Positions 25,330-33,262 of a stretch of 64,000 bases of DNA are shown here, one piece after another; positions within the stretch are counted from its first letter, which is position 1, and every line of letters begins with the position of its first letter. The translations under genes and the position numbers were made by a program. The notes below the pieces were generated by a model that was given only the letters and a program-made list of their open reading frames with translations, did no database searches and was not told the DNA's origin. This stretch comes from Streptomyces roseoviridis. GTDB lineage: Bacteria > Actinomycetota > Actinomycetes > Streptomycetales > Streptomycetaceae. Location: positions 5,886,001 to 5,950,000 of the forward strand of contig NZ_BAAAWU010000001.1 in assembly GCF_039535235.1 (NCBI RefSeq), in the 5' to 3' direction.

Positions 25330-26043
25330 GTGACTGAAGCCCCCGCACACGACGAGGCCCACGGCGGCGGCCTGGGCACCCGGCTCAACTGGCTCCGGGC
25401 CGCCGTGCTCGGAGCCAACGACGGAATCGTGTCCACCGCGGGCCTGGTCGTCGGCGTCGCCGGCGCCACCGAGTCCCGCTCCACCCTGCTCACCGCCGGC
25501 CTCGCGGGCCTGCTCGCCGGCTCGATGTCCATGGCGGCGGGGGAGTACGTCTCGGTGTCCACCCAGCGTGACTCGGAGAAGGCCGCCCTCGCCCAGGAGC
25601 GCCGTGACCTGCGCGAGCGGCCCGAGGCCGAACTCGCCGAACTCACCGAGCTCCTGGCCGCCCGCGGCCTCACCCCGGACGTCGCCCGCGAGGCCGCCGA
25701 ACAGCTCACCGCACGCGACGCCCTGCGCGCCCACGCGCGCGTGGAGCTGGGCATCGACCCCGACGACCTGACCAACCCATGGCACGCCGCCGGCGCCAGC
25801 TTCCTCGCCTTCACCGCGGGCGCCCTGCTCCCCCTGCTCGCGATCGTGCTGCCCCCGGCCGCCCACCGCCTCTGGATCACGGTCGCCTCCGTCCTCGCCG
25901 CCCTCGCCCTCACCGGCTGGTCCTCCGCCCGCCTGGGCGCCGCCCCACCGACCCGAGCCGTCCTGCGCAACACGGCGGGCGGCGCGCTGGCGATGGCGGT
26001 GACGTACGGGGCGGGGACGCTGCTGGGGGCGGCGGGGGTGTGA
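25330..26043 (+). CDS. VIT/CCC1-family metal transporter
   Basis: The 237-residue membrane protein matches the VIT1/CCC1 family (PF01988), exporters or vacuolar-type importers of Fe2+ and Mn2+. The N-terminal LRAAVLGANDGIVSTAGLVVGVAGAT region is the family signature (helix 1), followed by SMAAGEYVSVSTQRDSE, where conserved Glu and Met residues line the ion path. A charged helix-rich cytoplasmic section (residues 90-150) corresponds to the metal-binding domain of the eukaryotic proteins but is short. Helices 3-5 follow at about 160-235. The GTG at 25330 lies just behind CTGGA; a leaderless start is possible. Confidence 0.93.
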   Translation: MTEAPAHDEAHGGGLGTRLNWLRAAVLGANDGIVSTAGLVVGVAGATESRSTLLTAGLAGLLAGSMSMAAGEYVSVSTQRDSEKAALAQERRDLRERPEAELAELTELLAARGLTPDVAREAAEQLTARDALRAHARVELGIDPDDLTNPWHAAGASFLAFTAGALLPLLAIVLPPAAHRLWITVASVLAALALTGWSSARLGAAPPTRAVLRNTAGGALAMAVTYGAGTLLGAAGV

Positions 26044-26062
26044 CGGGGGAGGGGGGAGGGGA

Positions 26063-29000
26063 TCAGAGGTAGGTGATGTCCTCTTCGTGGACCTTGACCT
26101 GGATCCGCTCCGGGATGCCGGGAGGGCGCCCGCCCGGCAGGCCGCAGAACGAGAACCGCACGAGGGCGAGCTCGGGCAGTTCGGCGAGGGCCTCCAGGCC
26201 CCGCACGCCCGGGCACCGACCGATCCAGAGTTCCCTCAGCCCCTGGTGCGGCAGCACCCCTGAGAGGTCGAGGTCGTCGACGCCGAGGATCTGCAGGGTC
26301 CGCAGGGGTGAGCCCAGGGACATCTGTTGCAGCTGGGCCCACTGGGCCGCGCCCGACACGGAGAGCCAGTTCAGCTCCGGCCAGTTCTCGATGCCGTCGA
26401 GCCGGACCGTGCTCGCGTGGTGGAACAGACCGAGACCGGTGAGCGCCGGGCCGAAGGGAAGGTCCCCCGCCGCCCCTTCCGGGGGCAGGTAGTTCACCGT
26501 CAGGTGTCGTAGATCCGGGAGGTAGGACAGCGTGGACAGCGCGGTGCCGTCCGGCGGATCGTAGAGATGCAGGCTGGTCAACGGCAGCCCGGCCAGCGAC
26601 GAGAGGTCGCCGAGCGGGCGGCAACGGCTGAGGCTCAGAGTCCGCAAACGGGGAAGGCGGCGCAGCGGGGCCAGGTCGTGCAGCCGGTCGTTCTCGCCGA
26701 GGTGGAGATAGGTGAGCGCGTCGTGCCGCAGTACAGGCTCCGGAAGACCGTGGTCGCCCCAGAGGGTGAGCTCACGGAAGGCGGGCAGCCGGGGCAGCAG
26801 CGCGAGCTGCTCGGCGTTCCGCACGGAGAGGTGGTACTCGGCGGCGGCGGGGTCGCTGAGGACGGCCTCCAGGTATTCCACCGGGTCGAACGAGGACCAG
26901 GAGGCACCGAGCTGGAAGCCCACGGTGCTCCGCCGGTCACCTCGGAACCGCGCGACCACCTGCAGGGCGGCGTCGCCGCCGACGACGGCCGCCGTCCGCA
27001 CCACGGCCTCGGCTTCCTGCTCCGACAGCCCGTCGGGGCCCGGCAGCAGCGGCAGGACGAGCTCCCCCACCTTGGCCAGCTCCTCCGCCTGCCGGAACGA
27101 TCGCGGCGGCACGAGCACCCTGGTCCGCTCCCCGACCTCCCTCCGGACCTCCGGATCCAACTCCGGCGCGTGCTCCAGACACGCCGCCGCCAGCAGCACC
27201 AGGCGGTCACGCAGCCTCGGCGCCCGGTCCGCGCGGCGCAGCAGTCCCTTCAGGAGGCGGACCCGCTCCTCCACGCGCGCGTGGCCCACGGCCATCTGCA
27301 CCACGTCGTCCCAGGTGTCGTCGTGGGCGTTCTTCACGAGGACGCCGAAGTCGCGGGCCTCGACCGCCGCCTTCGCGCCCAGGTAGTCCTGGAACGTGCG
27401 GTGCACGAAGCCCACCGAGCCCTGCGCCGGTTCGCGCAGCAGTCCGCTGCGGATCAGCAGGTGGGTGAAGACCTGCTCGGGCGCCTCCTTGACCTGCGGC
27501 ATGGCGGTCAGCCACTCCGCGACCATCTCCTCCGCCTCGCCGCGGTCGGTCTCGACCTGTCCGTTGCGGATCAGCCAGTACGCGAGCCGCTGGAGCAGGG
27601 CCGTCTGCTCCTCGCGGGTCAGGTCGACCCCCTCGACACCGCAGATTTCGCGCTCCGTGTCCCGGCGCACGAGCAGCATGTCGAGGGCGGCGTCGTACAG
27701 CTCCTTCCGCGCGCGCGGGAGCTGCATCCGCCGGTCGCGGTTCAGGGCGCACAGCAGCGCGCACATCAGCGGGTTGGTGGCGAGCCGACCGAGGTCCCGG
27801 CGGGCGGCGACGGCCTGGCGCAGCGAGGTCTCGTAGGCGGCGAGCGCCTCGTCGTCCGGGTCGTCGAGCCGGGCGGCGGCATGCCAGTGCGCCAGGAAGG
27901 CGCGGATGCCGTCCCGGTCCATCGGCAGCAGGGTGTGCGGGACGAAACCCTGCCGGGACAGCCACTCCTCGGGGACCGCCGACGGGCGGGTCGTGACCAC
28001 GTACCGGGCCCGGGGGAAGGCCGTCACCAGTCCCTTCAGCCAGGTCTCGGTCCGCTGCCGGAGCCGTACGGGCACCTCGTCCACCCCGTCGACGAGGACC
28101 AGGGCGCGACCGCTCGTGAGGAGCTCCTCGGCCCAGCCGCTCGGAGCGCTCAGCGGTACCCCGGTCGCCCTGAGGAAGTCCTCGGGCACGGGCAGCGTGT
28201 CCGACGAGGTGAAGGCGCGCAGCCGCAGCACGAACGGCACACAGCGGTTCCAGTCGGTGAGCTCGCCGGAGAAGGAGCGGCGGGCGGCGTTCAGGGCCAG
28301 CCACTGCACCAGCGTGCTCTTCCCGGATCCGGCGGGGCCACGCAGCAGCAACCGGTCGGTGGTGGTGAGCGCCACTTCCGTGGTGACCGCGACCGGCCCC
28401 GTGCGCGCGAAGCCGTGGGCGGCTGCCTCCGGTCCCGCGTCCCCGCTCACCGCCAGGCTGATGTACGCCGTGTCCAGCGGCCACTCGCGCGCCGAGCGCC
28501 CCAGCGTCAGACCGAAGAGTTCAAGCCGGCCGTGCGTCGCCGCCACGTACCGCGCGTACCGCTCCTCGAAGGCGAGGGCCTCCGCCTCCGGCCGTGGCCG
28601 GTCCGAGGCCAGGGACTCCACCGCGTCCCGGGTGCGGTCCGCCGTCCGCAGCTGTTCCACGGCAGCCCGGGCCGGGAAGGACGGATCGGCGGTGTGCTGC
28701 TCCACCAGGTGGGCGCAGCACAGTTCGAGCAGCTCGTCGTAGAGATCCAGGGTCCTGCCGGAGAGGCCGGGGTCGGGGGAACGCAGCTCGCCCTGCAGCC
28801 GCGCCGGATCGAGGCCGGCGGCGAACAACCGGTCCGCGTCGATCGGGCCCGCCGCCGCGAAGGCGTCCCGTACCCCGTCGACAGCCGCCAGCCGTTCGTG
28901 CTCGGGCAGCGTCCCGTACCGCTCCACGAGCCGTCCGCCGAGGACCTTGGCCAGACGGTCCGGTCCTGCGGGCCGGGGAAGAAGCGGTCGGACGGGGGAG

Positions 29001-29101
29001 GGGACGAGGCCCGCTCCCTTCCTCGGCGTGGCGACGGACCGCACGACGGACCCCAGCACTGTCCCTGCGAGGCGCACAAGCGCAACTTCCAGACCCTGCA
29101 A
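26063..29101 (-). CDS. NACHT-domain STAND NTPase with C-terminal leucine-rich repeats
   Basis: The 1012-residue cytoplasmic protein has NLR-like architecture. Residues 1-150 form a helical NNH-type domain (LQGLEVALVRLAG start). The NACHT core follows: Walker A LLLRGPAGSGKSTLVQW near residue 255, Walker B ALVLVDGVDEVP near 333, the sensor TTRPSA near 373 and a winged-helix segment; residues 480-740 are helical. About 780-990 are leucine-rich repeats (LTYLHLGEN, LRTLSLSRC, LTSLHLYD, LNWLSVSG). I chose TTG 29101 because GGGGGAGGAAC sits seven bases before it; the frame stays open to 29170. Bacterial NACHT proteins of this kind include antiphage sensors, but no effector enzyme is visible here. 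No neighbouring defence gene. Confidence 0.92.
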   Translation of the reverse strand: MQGLEVALVRLAGTVLGSVVRSVATPRKGAGLVPSPVRPLLPRPAGPDRLAKVLGGRLVERYGTLPEHERLAAVDGVRDAFAAAGPIDADRLFAAGLDPARLQGELRSPDPGLSGRTLDLYDELLELCCAHLVEQHTADPSFPARAAVEQLRTADRTRDAVESLASDRPRPEAEALAFEERYARYVAATHGRLELFGLTLGRSAREWPLDTAYISLAVSGDAGPEAAAHGFARTGPVAVTTEVALTTTDRLLLRGPAGSGKSTLVQWLALNAARRSFSGELTDWNRCVPFVLRLRAFTSSDTLPVPEDFLRATGVPLSAPSGWAEELLTSGRALVLVDGVDEVPVRLRQRTETWLKGLVTAFPRARYVVTTRPSAVPEEWLSRQGFVPHTLLPMDRDGIRAFLAHWHAAARLDDPDDEALAAYETSLRQAVAARRDLGRLATNPLMCALLCALNRDRRMQLPRARKELYDAALDMLLVRRDTEREICGVEGVDLTREEQTALLQRLAYWLIRNGQVETDRGEAEEMVAEWLTAMPQVKEAPEQVFTHLLIRSGLLREPAQGSVGFVHRTFQDYLGAKAAVEARDFGVLVKNAHDDTWDDVVQMAVGHARVEERVRLLKGLLRRADRAPRLRDRLVLLAAACLEHAPELDPEVRREVGERTRVLVPPRSFRQAEELAKVGELVLPLLPGPDGLSEQEAEAVVRTAAVVGGDAALQVVARFRGDRRSTVGFQLGASWSSFDPVEYLEAVLSDPAAAEYHLSVRNAEQLALLPRLPAFRELTLWGDHGLPEPVLRHDALTYLHLGENDRLHDLAPLRRLPRLRTLSLSRCRPLGDLSSLAGLPLTSLHLYDPPDGTALSTLSYLPDLRHLTVNYLPPEGAAGDLPFGPALTGLGLFHHASTVRLDGIENWPELNWLSVSGAAQWAQLQQMSLGSPLRTLQILGVDDLDLSGVLPHQGLRELWIGRCPGVRGLEALAELPELALVRFSFCGLPGGRPPGIPERIQVKVHEEDITYL

Positions 29102-29135
29102 GCCAGTTCCTCCCCCACCCTCGATGCGCCCCGCG

Positions 29136-29141
29136 ATCGTA
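29136..29141 (-). promoter_or_regulatory. Candidate -10 box (TACGAT) for the NACHT gene
   Basis: On the minus strand TACGAT precedes the chosen TTG start by 34 bases, which leaves a leader of about 28 bases carrying the strong GGGGGAGGAAC site. No clear -35 box is seen. Confidence 0.4.
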
Positions 29142-29152
29142 CGCCGCCACGT

Positions 29153-29202
29153 CTTGTCGGAAGGTGCCAAAGCTTGCTGACAAGCCGTCTCGCATACTTG
29201 TC
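29153..29202. promoter_or_regulatory. Three CTTGTC/GACAAG hexamers between divergent genes
   Basis: CTTGTC occurs at 29153-29158 and 29197-29202 (both followed by GG) and its complement GACAAG at 29179-29184, so the region has one direct and two inverted pairings. It lies between the NACHT promoter and the leaderless promoter at 29238 and could be an operator for either. This is a pattern observation; no binding protein is known to me. Confidence 0.35.
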
Positions 29203-29237
29203 GGTAACGACGTCTAGCCGCGCCCGCCCCTCGCGCC

Positions 29238-29243
29238 TACCGT
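29238..29243 (+). promoter_or_regulatory. Leaderless -10 box (TACCGT) for the operon at 29251
   Basis: TACCGT is followed by seven bases and then the ATG at 29251, with no ribosome site, the usual leaderless geometry. The three genes 29251-31892 are probably expressed from it. Confidence 0.55.
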
Positions 29244-29250
29244 CGTCCGC

Positions 29251-30138
29251 ATGCCGAACCTGCCCGATGTCGTGCTCTGGTCCATACCGGCGTTCGTCCT
29301 GCTCACCGTCCTGGAGATGGTCAGCTACCGGATCCACCCGGACGAGGACGCCGCCGGGTACGAGACGAAGGACGCCGCCACCAGCATCGGGATGGGGCTG
29401 GGGAGTCTCGTCTTCGACGCGCTGTGGAAGATCCCGGTCGTCGCGATCTACACCGCCGTCTACGAGCTGACGCCACTGCGGGTGCCCGTGCTGTGGTGGA
29501 CGATCCCGCTCATGCTGCTCGCCCAGGACTTCTGCTACTACTGGCAGCACCGCGGGCACCACGTCGTCCGGATCCTGTGGGCCTGTCACGTCGTGCACCA
29601 CAGCAGCCGGAAGTTCAACCTCACCACCGCGTTGCGACAGCCCTGGACCAGCCTCACCTCGTGGCCGTTCTACCTGCCGATGATCGCGCTCGGGGTGCAC
29701 CCGGCCGCCGTGGCGTTCTGCTACTCGGTCAACCTCGTCTACCAGTTCTGGATCCACACCGAGCGGGTCGGGAAGCTGCCTCGGCCCTTCGAGTTCGTCC
29801 TCAACACCCCCTCGCACCACCGCGTCCACCACGCCTCCCAGGGCGGCTACCTGGACCGCAACTTCGGCGGCATCCTCATCGTCTGGGACCGGATGTTCGG
29901 CTCCTTCGTGCCCGAGACCGACAAACCCGTCTACGGCCTCACCAAGAACATCGAGACCTACAACCCGCTGCGGGTCGCCACCCACGAGTACGCCGCCATC
30001 GCCCGCGACCTGAAGGCCGCGCGCAGCTGGCGCGAGCGCGGCGGGCGGCTGTTCCGCGGGCCCGGCTGGCAGCCGGGCCCCGAGCAGCCCAAGGCCGGCG
30101 GCACCCAGGGCGGCACCGCACCCGAGCCCGCCGCATGA
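29251..30138 (+). CDS. Fatty-acid-hydroxylase-superfamily protein, alkylglycerol-monooxygenase-like
   Basis: The 295-residue membrane enzyme has the di-iron histidine boxes of the superfamily (PF04116): YYWQHRGHH near residue 98, HVVHHSSRKFN near 112 and SHHRVHHASQGG near 190, with three or four membrane helices around them. Most members are called sterol desaturases, but LTTALRQ, LVYQFWIHTE, LNTPSHHRVHH, NFGGILIVWDRMFGSF, VYGLT and a late RGPGW motif recall eukaryotic alkylglycerol monooxygenase (AGMO/TMEM195), which cleaves ether lipids. That assignment is from memory of the human sequence. It has a leaderless start and overlaps the lysoplasmalogenase gene as ATGA. AGMO needs tetrahydrobiopterin; no such genes are in this window. 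Confidence 0.85.
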   Translation: MPNLPDVVLWSIPAFVLLTVLEMVSYRIHPDEDAAGYETKDAATSIGMGLGSLVFDALWKIPVVAIYTAVYELTPLRVPVLWWTIPLMLLAQDFCYYWQHRGHHVVRILWACHVVHHSSRKFNLTTALRQPWTSLTSWPFYLPMIALGVHPAAVAFCYSVNLVYQFWIHTERVGKLPRPFEFVLNTPSHHRVHHASQGGYLDRNFGGILIVWDRMFGSFVPETDKPVYGLTKNIETYNPLRVATHEYAAIARDLKAARSWRERGGRLFRGPGWQPGPEQPKAGGTQGGTAPEPAA

Positions 30139-30836
30139 GCCGGCCCGACCGCGCCCCGGCGCCCGCGACCGCCCCCGCCGCCGAGGACCCCCGTGGCCCG
30201 CGCGCCTCCCGCGCCGCACGCCTCCTCCTCGGCGCCTTCCTCCTGGCCGCCGCCGTCGACCTGGTCTCCCTGCTCGCCGGCGCCGAGCTCGGCCACCGGA
30301 TCGCCAAGCCCCTCCTGATGCCGCTGCTCGCCGCGTACGCGGTCGCCCGCGGCGGCCCGAGGCTCCTCACCGTCGCGCTGCTCTTCGGCTGGGGCGGCGA
30401 CGTCTTCCTCCTCCTCGACGCGGACTGGGCCTTCCTCGTCGGCATGGGCTCCTTCGCCGCCGGACACGTCTGCTACCTGGTCCTCTTCGGCCGGCGCCGG
30501 ACCTCCCCGGCTCTCGGCGCGCTCTACGCCGCCGCCCTCGCCGGCACCGTGACCGCCCTCTGGCCCGACCTGCCGGCCGAACTGCGCGTCCCGGTCGCCG
30601 GCTACTCCCTGCTGCTCACCGCGATGGCCTACCGGGCGAGCTCCCTCGGCCTCCTCGCCGGCGCGGGCGGCGCGCTGTTCCTGCTGTCCGACACCCTCAT
30701 CGCCACCGGTGTCGCCGACTGGCCGCAGCCGCCCGTCCCCGACCTCTGGGTCATGCTCACCTACATCGCGGCGCAGTTCCTGCTGACCGAGGGCGCCCTG
30801 CGCACGGGGTACGGTGAACGCCGTACGACCGTCTGA
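30135..30836 (+). CDS. Lysoplasmalogenase (YhhN/TMEM86 family)
   Basis: The 233-residue protein has about eight hydrophobic helices after a 30-residue polar N-terminus. YhhN-family landmarks (PF07947) are the KPLLMPLLAAYAV segment near residue 58, FGWGGDVFLLLD near 85 with its conserved Asp residues, FAAGHVCYLVLFG near 108 and LFLLSDTLIA near 180. Family enzymes hydrolyse the vinyl ether bond of lysoplasmalogens to a fatty aldehyde and a glycerophospho-base. The start codon overlaps the previous stop (ATGA at 30135-30138), so the two are translationally coupled. It is followed after 12 bases by an alcohol dehydrogenase gene. Confidence 0.88.
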   Translation: MSRPDRAPAPATAPAAEDPRGPRASRAARLLLGAFLLAAAVDLVSLLAGAELGHRIAKPLLMPLLAAYAVARGGPRLLTVALLFGWGGDVFLLLDADWAFLVGMGSFAAGHVCYLVLFGRRRTSPALGALYAAALAGTVTALWPDLPAELRVPVAGYSLLLTAMAYRASSLGLLAGAGGALFLLSDTLIATGVADWPQPPVPDLWVMLTYIAAQFLLTEGALRTGYGERRTTV

Positions 30837-30848
30837 CAGCGAGGACCC

Positions 30849-31892
30849 ATGCGCGCCACCACCATCCACGCCCCCTTCGACATGCGCGTGGAAGACGTGC
30901 CCGACGCCGTGGTGCGGGACGCCACGGACGCCGTCGTCCGCGTGGTCCGCGCCTGCATCTGCGGCAGCGACCTGTGGGCCTACCGCGGCGAGTCCGCCCG
31001 TACCCCGGGCCAGCGCATCGGACACGAGTTCCTCGGGATCGTCGAGGAAGCCGGCGCCGACGTGCGCGGCCTGAAGCCCGGCGACCTCGTCGTCGCCCCC
31101 TTCGTCTGGTCCGACGGCACCTGCGACTACTGCGCCGAGGGCCTCCAGACCTCCTGCCCCAACGGCGGTTTCTGGGGCTCGGCCGGTTCCGACGGCGGCC
31201 AGGGCGAGGCCGTCCGCGTCCCCTTCGCCGACGGCACCCTGGTGAAGCTGCCCGCCGACGCCGCCTCCGACGACCACCTGCTGACCGCGCTCCTGGCCCT
31301 CTCCGACGTCCTGGGCACCGGCCACCACGCCGCCCTCGGCGCGGGCGTCCGCAAGGGCTCCACCGTCGCCGTCGTCGGTGACGGCGCCGTCGGCCTCTGC
31401 GGCGTCCTCGCCGCGCGCAGGCTCGGGGCCGAGCGGATCATCGCCCTCGGCCGGCACACCGCCCGCACCGACATCGCCCGCGCCTTCGGCGCCACCGACG
31501 TGGTCGCCGAGCGCGGCGAGGCCGCCGAGGCGGCCGTGCGCGAACTCACCGGAGGCCACGGCGCCCACGCCGTCATCGAGGCCGTCGGCACCGAGCAGTC
31601 CATGCGCACCGCCGTCGCCGTCACCCGCGACGGCGGCTCCATCGGCTACGTCGGCGTCCCGCACGGCAGCGGCACCGGCCTCGACCTCTCCGTCATGTTC
31701 GACCGCAACATCGCCCTGCGCGGCGGCGTCGCGCCCGTCCGCGCCTACATCCCCGAGCTCCTCCCGGACATCCTCGACGGCACCATCGACCCGTCCCCGG
31801 TCTTCGACCTGACCGTCGGCCTCGAAGGCGTCCCCGGCGGCTACCGGGCCATGGACGAGCGCACCGCCCTCAAGGTCCTCGTCAAGCCCTGA
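30849..31892 (+). CDS. Zinc-dependent medium-chain alcohol dehydrogenase
   Basis: The 347-residue protein has the MDR layout. Catalytic-zinc ligands are visible in RACICGSDLWAYRG (Cys) and RIGHEFLG (His-Glu). The structural-zinc loop reads DGTCDYCAEGLQTSCPN, with Asp where the first of the usual four cysteines stands, as in some subfamilies. The Rossmann motif VAVVGDGAVGLCGVLAA lies near residue 175 and the following GRHTARTDIA suggests NADP(H) preference. GCGAGGA precedes the ATG, 12 bases after the lysoplasmalogenase stop. In this operon it could reduce or oxidise the fatty aldehydes released by the two enzymes; that is inference. Its 3' end overlaps the convergent CoA-transferase gene by 11 bases. 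Confidence 0.9.
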   Translation: MRATTIHAPFDMRVEDVPDAVVRDATDAVVRVVRACICGSDLWAYRGESARTPGQRIGHEFLGIVEEAGADVRGLKPGDLVVAPFVWSDGTCDYCAEGLQTSCPNGGFWGSAGSDGGQGEAVRVPFADGTLVKLPADAASDDHLLTALLALSDVLGTGHHAALGAGVRKGSTVAVVGDGAVGLCGVLAARRLGAERIIALGRHTARTDIARAFGATDVVAERGEAAEAAVRELTGGHGAHAVIEAVGTEQSMRTAVAVTRDGGSIGYVGVPHGSGTGLDLSVMFDRNIALRGGVAPVRAYIPELLPDILDGTIDPSPVFDLTVGLEGVPGGYRAMDERTALKVLVKP

Positions 31893-33198
31893 CGCCCCAC
31901 ACCGGTTCGTCGGCCCCCGCCACGCCCGGCGGGCGCGACCAGTCGGCCGGACCGCCCTCGTACGCCACCGGCGACAGCGCGTACCGCAGCCGGCCCAGCG
32001 GGCCGTCCCTCTCCGCCAGGTACCGCTCCGGCTCGTGGCGGGGAAGCGCGTGCGCGAGGAAGTGGCCCGTCTGGGCGAGCGCCAGCCGCACGAGCCGGCT
32101 GCCGCCGTCCCGGTCCCGCTCGGTCAGCGAGCGCAGCACCGCCGCCGCCAGCAGATAGCCCGTGCCGTGGTCCAGGGCCTGGGCCGGCAGCACTCCCGGC
32201 CGCTCCTCGGACCCCTCGGTCACGGCGATCCCGGTCGCCACCTGCACCAGGCTGTCGAAGCCGCGCCGTCCGCCCCACGGCCCGTAGTCGCCCCAGGCCG
32301 AGAGCCGGGCGGTCACCAGACCGGGCCGGTCGAGGCCGAAACGGTCCAGCGCGCCCGGGCGGTAGCCGGTCACCAGCACGTCGGCGGCGTCGAGGAGTTC
32401 GTCGAAGGTCCGCCGGTCCGAGGGCCGGTCCAGGTCCAGGGCGGCGGTCCGCTTGCCGATGTCCGCGTCCGCGTGCTGGTCCGGCAGCTCCGGACTGCCC
32501 GGCGGGTCGATCCGCAGCACGTCGGCACCGAGCAGCGCGAGCGTCCGCGTCGCGACCGGCCCCGCGATGACCCGCGTCAGGTCGAGGACCCGCAGCGGGC
32601 CGCCGGACCGGCGGCGCGGCGCGGCCTCGTCCAGCCGCTCCCGGGTCAGCAGCGGCCGGGCCGCCACCTCGCGGCCCTGCTCGTGCGCCGCCCACTGGTC
32701 GGGGCCGCGCAGGGCGACGGCCAGGCCCCCGGCCGCGTACACCGCGCTCTCGATCTCGACGGCCCGTCGTCCGGCGATCGCCGCCGCCACCGCGTCCACG
32801 GCGTCGGCGGAGCCGGCGCGGACGCCGAGAGCGGCGAGCAGCGCCGCCTGGTGGTGGGGGTAGTTGGCGTGCGTGCGGACCCAGCCGTCCGACGCCCGCC
32901 AGAACCGCGACAGCGGCGCGAAGCTCACCGGCGCCCGCCCGTCCACCCGCAGATGACGCTCGCTCACGAAGGCCGTCGCCACCGCCCCGTCGCCCACCCG
33001 CACCCGCCCCGGCAGCCCGGCCCGCTCGACCGCAGCGAGGGAGCAGACGGCGACCGTCGCCCGGGCCAGGTCCATCACCGGAAGACGCGCCCCCAGCAGT
33101 CCCGAAGGCCCCCCGTACTCCACCCGGTCGACCAGGGCGGGATCGCCGCCCAGGGCCGACCACAGCAACTCCGTACCCGTTCGCACCGTGGTGTCCAT
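31882..33198 (-). CDS. CaiB/BaiF (family III) CoA-transferase
   Basis: The 438-residue protein belongs to the family III CoA-transferases (PF02515). Its N-terminal part (about 1-165) is a remnant half domain, and the typical family start LRVLDLTRVIAGPVATRTLALLGADVLRIDPPGSP appears near residue 205, so this is a longer two-part member. GKRTAALDLDRPSDRRTFDELLDAADVLVTGYRPGALDRFGL follows, then FDSLVQVATGIA with the CoA-binding region. Substrate unknown. The ATG at 33198 has no ribosome site; CATAGT six bases upstream suggests a leaderless mRNA, and that box touches the protease terminator hairpin. The 3' end overlaps the alcohol dehydrogenase gene by 11 bases. Confidence 0.88.
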   Translation of the reverse strand: MDTTVRTGTELLWSALGGDPALVDRVEYGGPSGLLGARLPVMDLARATVAVCSLAAVERAGLPGRVRVGDGAVATAFVSERHLRVDGRAPVSFAPLSRFWRASDGWVRTHANYPHHQAALLAALGVRAGSADAVDAVAAAIAGRRAVEIESAVYAAGGLAVALRGPDQWAAHEQGREVAARPLLTRERLDEAAPRRRSGGPLRVLDLTRVIAGPVATRTLALLGADVLRIDPPGSPELPDQHADADIGKRTAALDLDRPSDRRTFDELLDAADVLVTGYRPGALDRFGLDRPGLVTARLSAWGDYGPWGGRRGFDSLVQVATGIAVTEGSEERPGVLPAQALDHGTGYLLAAAVLRSLTERDRDGGSRLVRLALAQTGHFLAHALPRHEPERYLAERDGPLGRLRYALSPVAYEGGPADWSRPPGVAGADEPVWGVRA

Positions 33199-33209
33199 GG
33201 GAGAACTAT

Positions 33210-33244
33210 GAACCGCCCGTGGCACTCGGTGCCACGGGCGGTTC
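33210..33244 (-). terminator. Perfect 16-bp hairpin after the protease gene
   Basis: GAACCGCCCGTGGCAC (33210-33225) and GTGCCACGGGCGGTTC (33229-33244) pair fully around a three-base loop. It lies 19 bases after the S8 protease stop on the minus strand, and just ahead of the CoA-transferase start, so it insulates the two genes. Confidence 0.75.
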
Positions 33245-33262
33245 ACCTGCGAGCGGACGCCG

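Noticed and set aside
29102..29170. Extension of the NACHT gene to TTG at 29170
   Set aside because: GGGGGAGGAAC lies at ideal distance from TTG 29101, and the extra 23 residues contain an Arg-rich stretch plus the Gly run encoded by the ribosome site itself.
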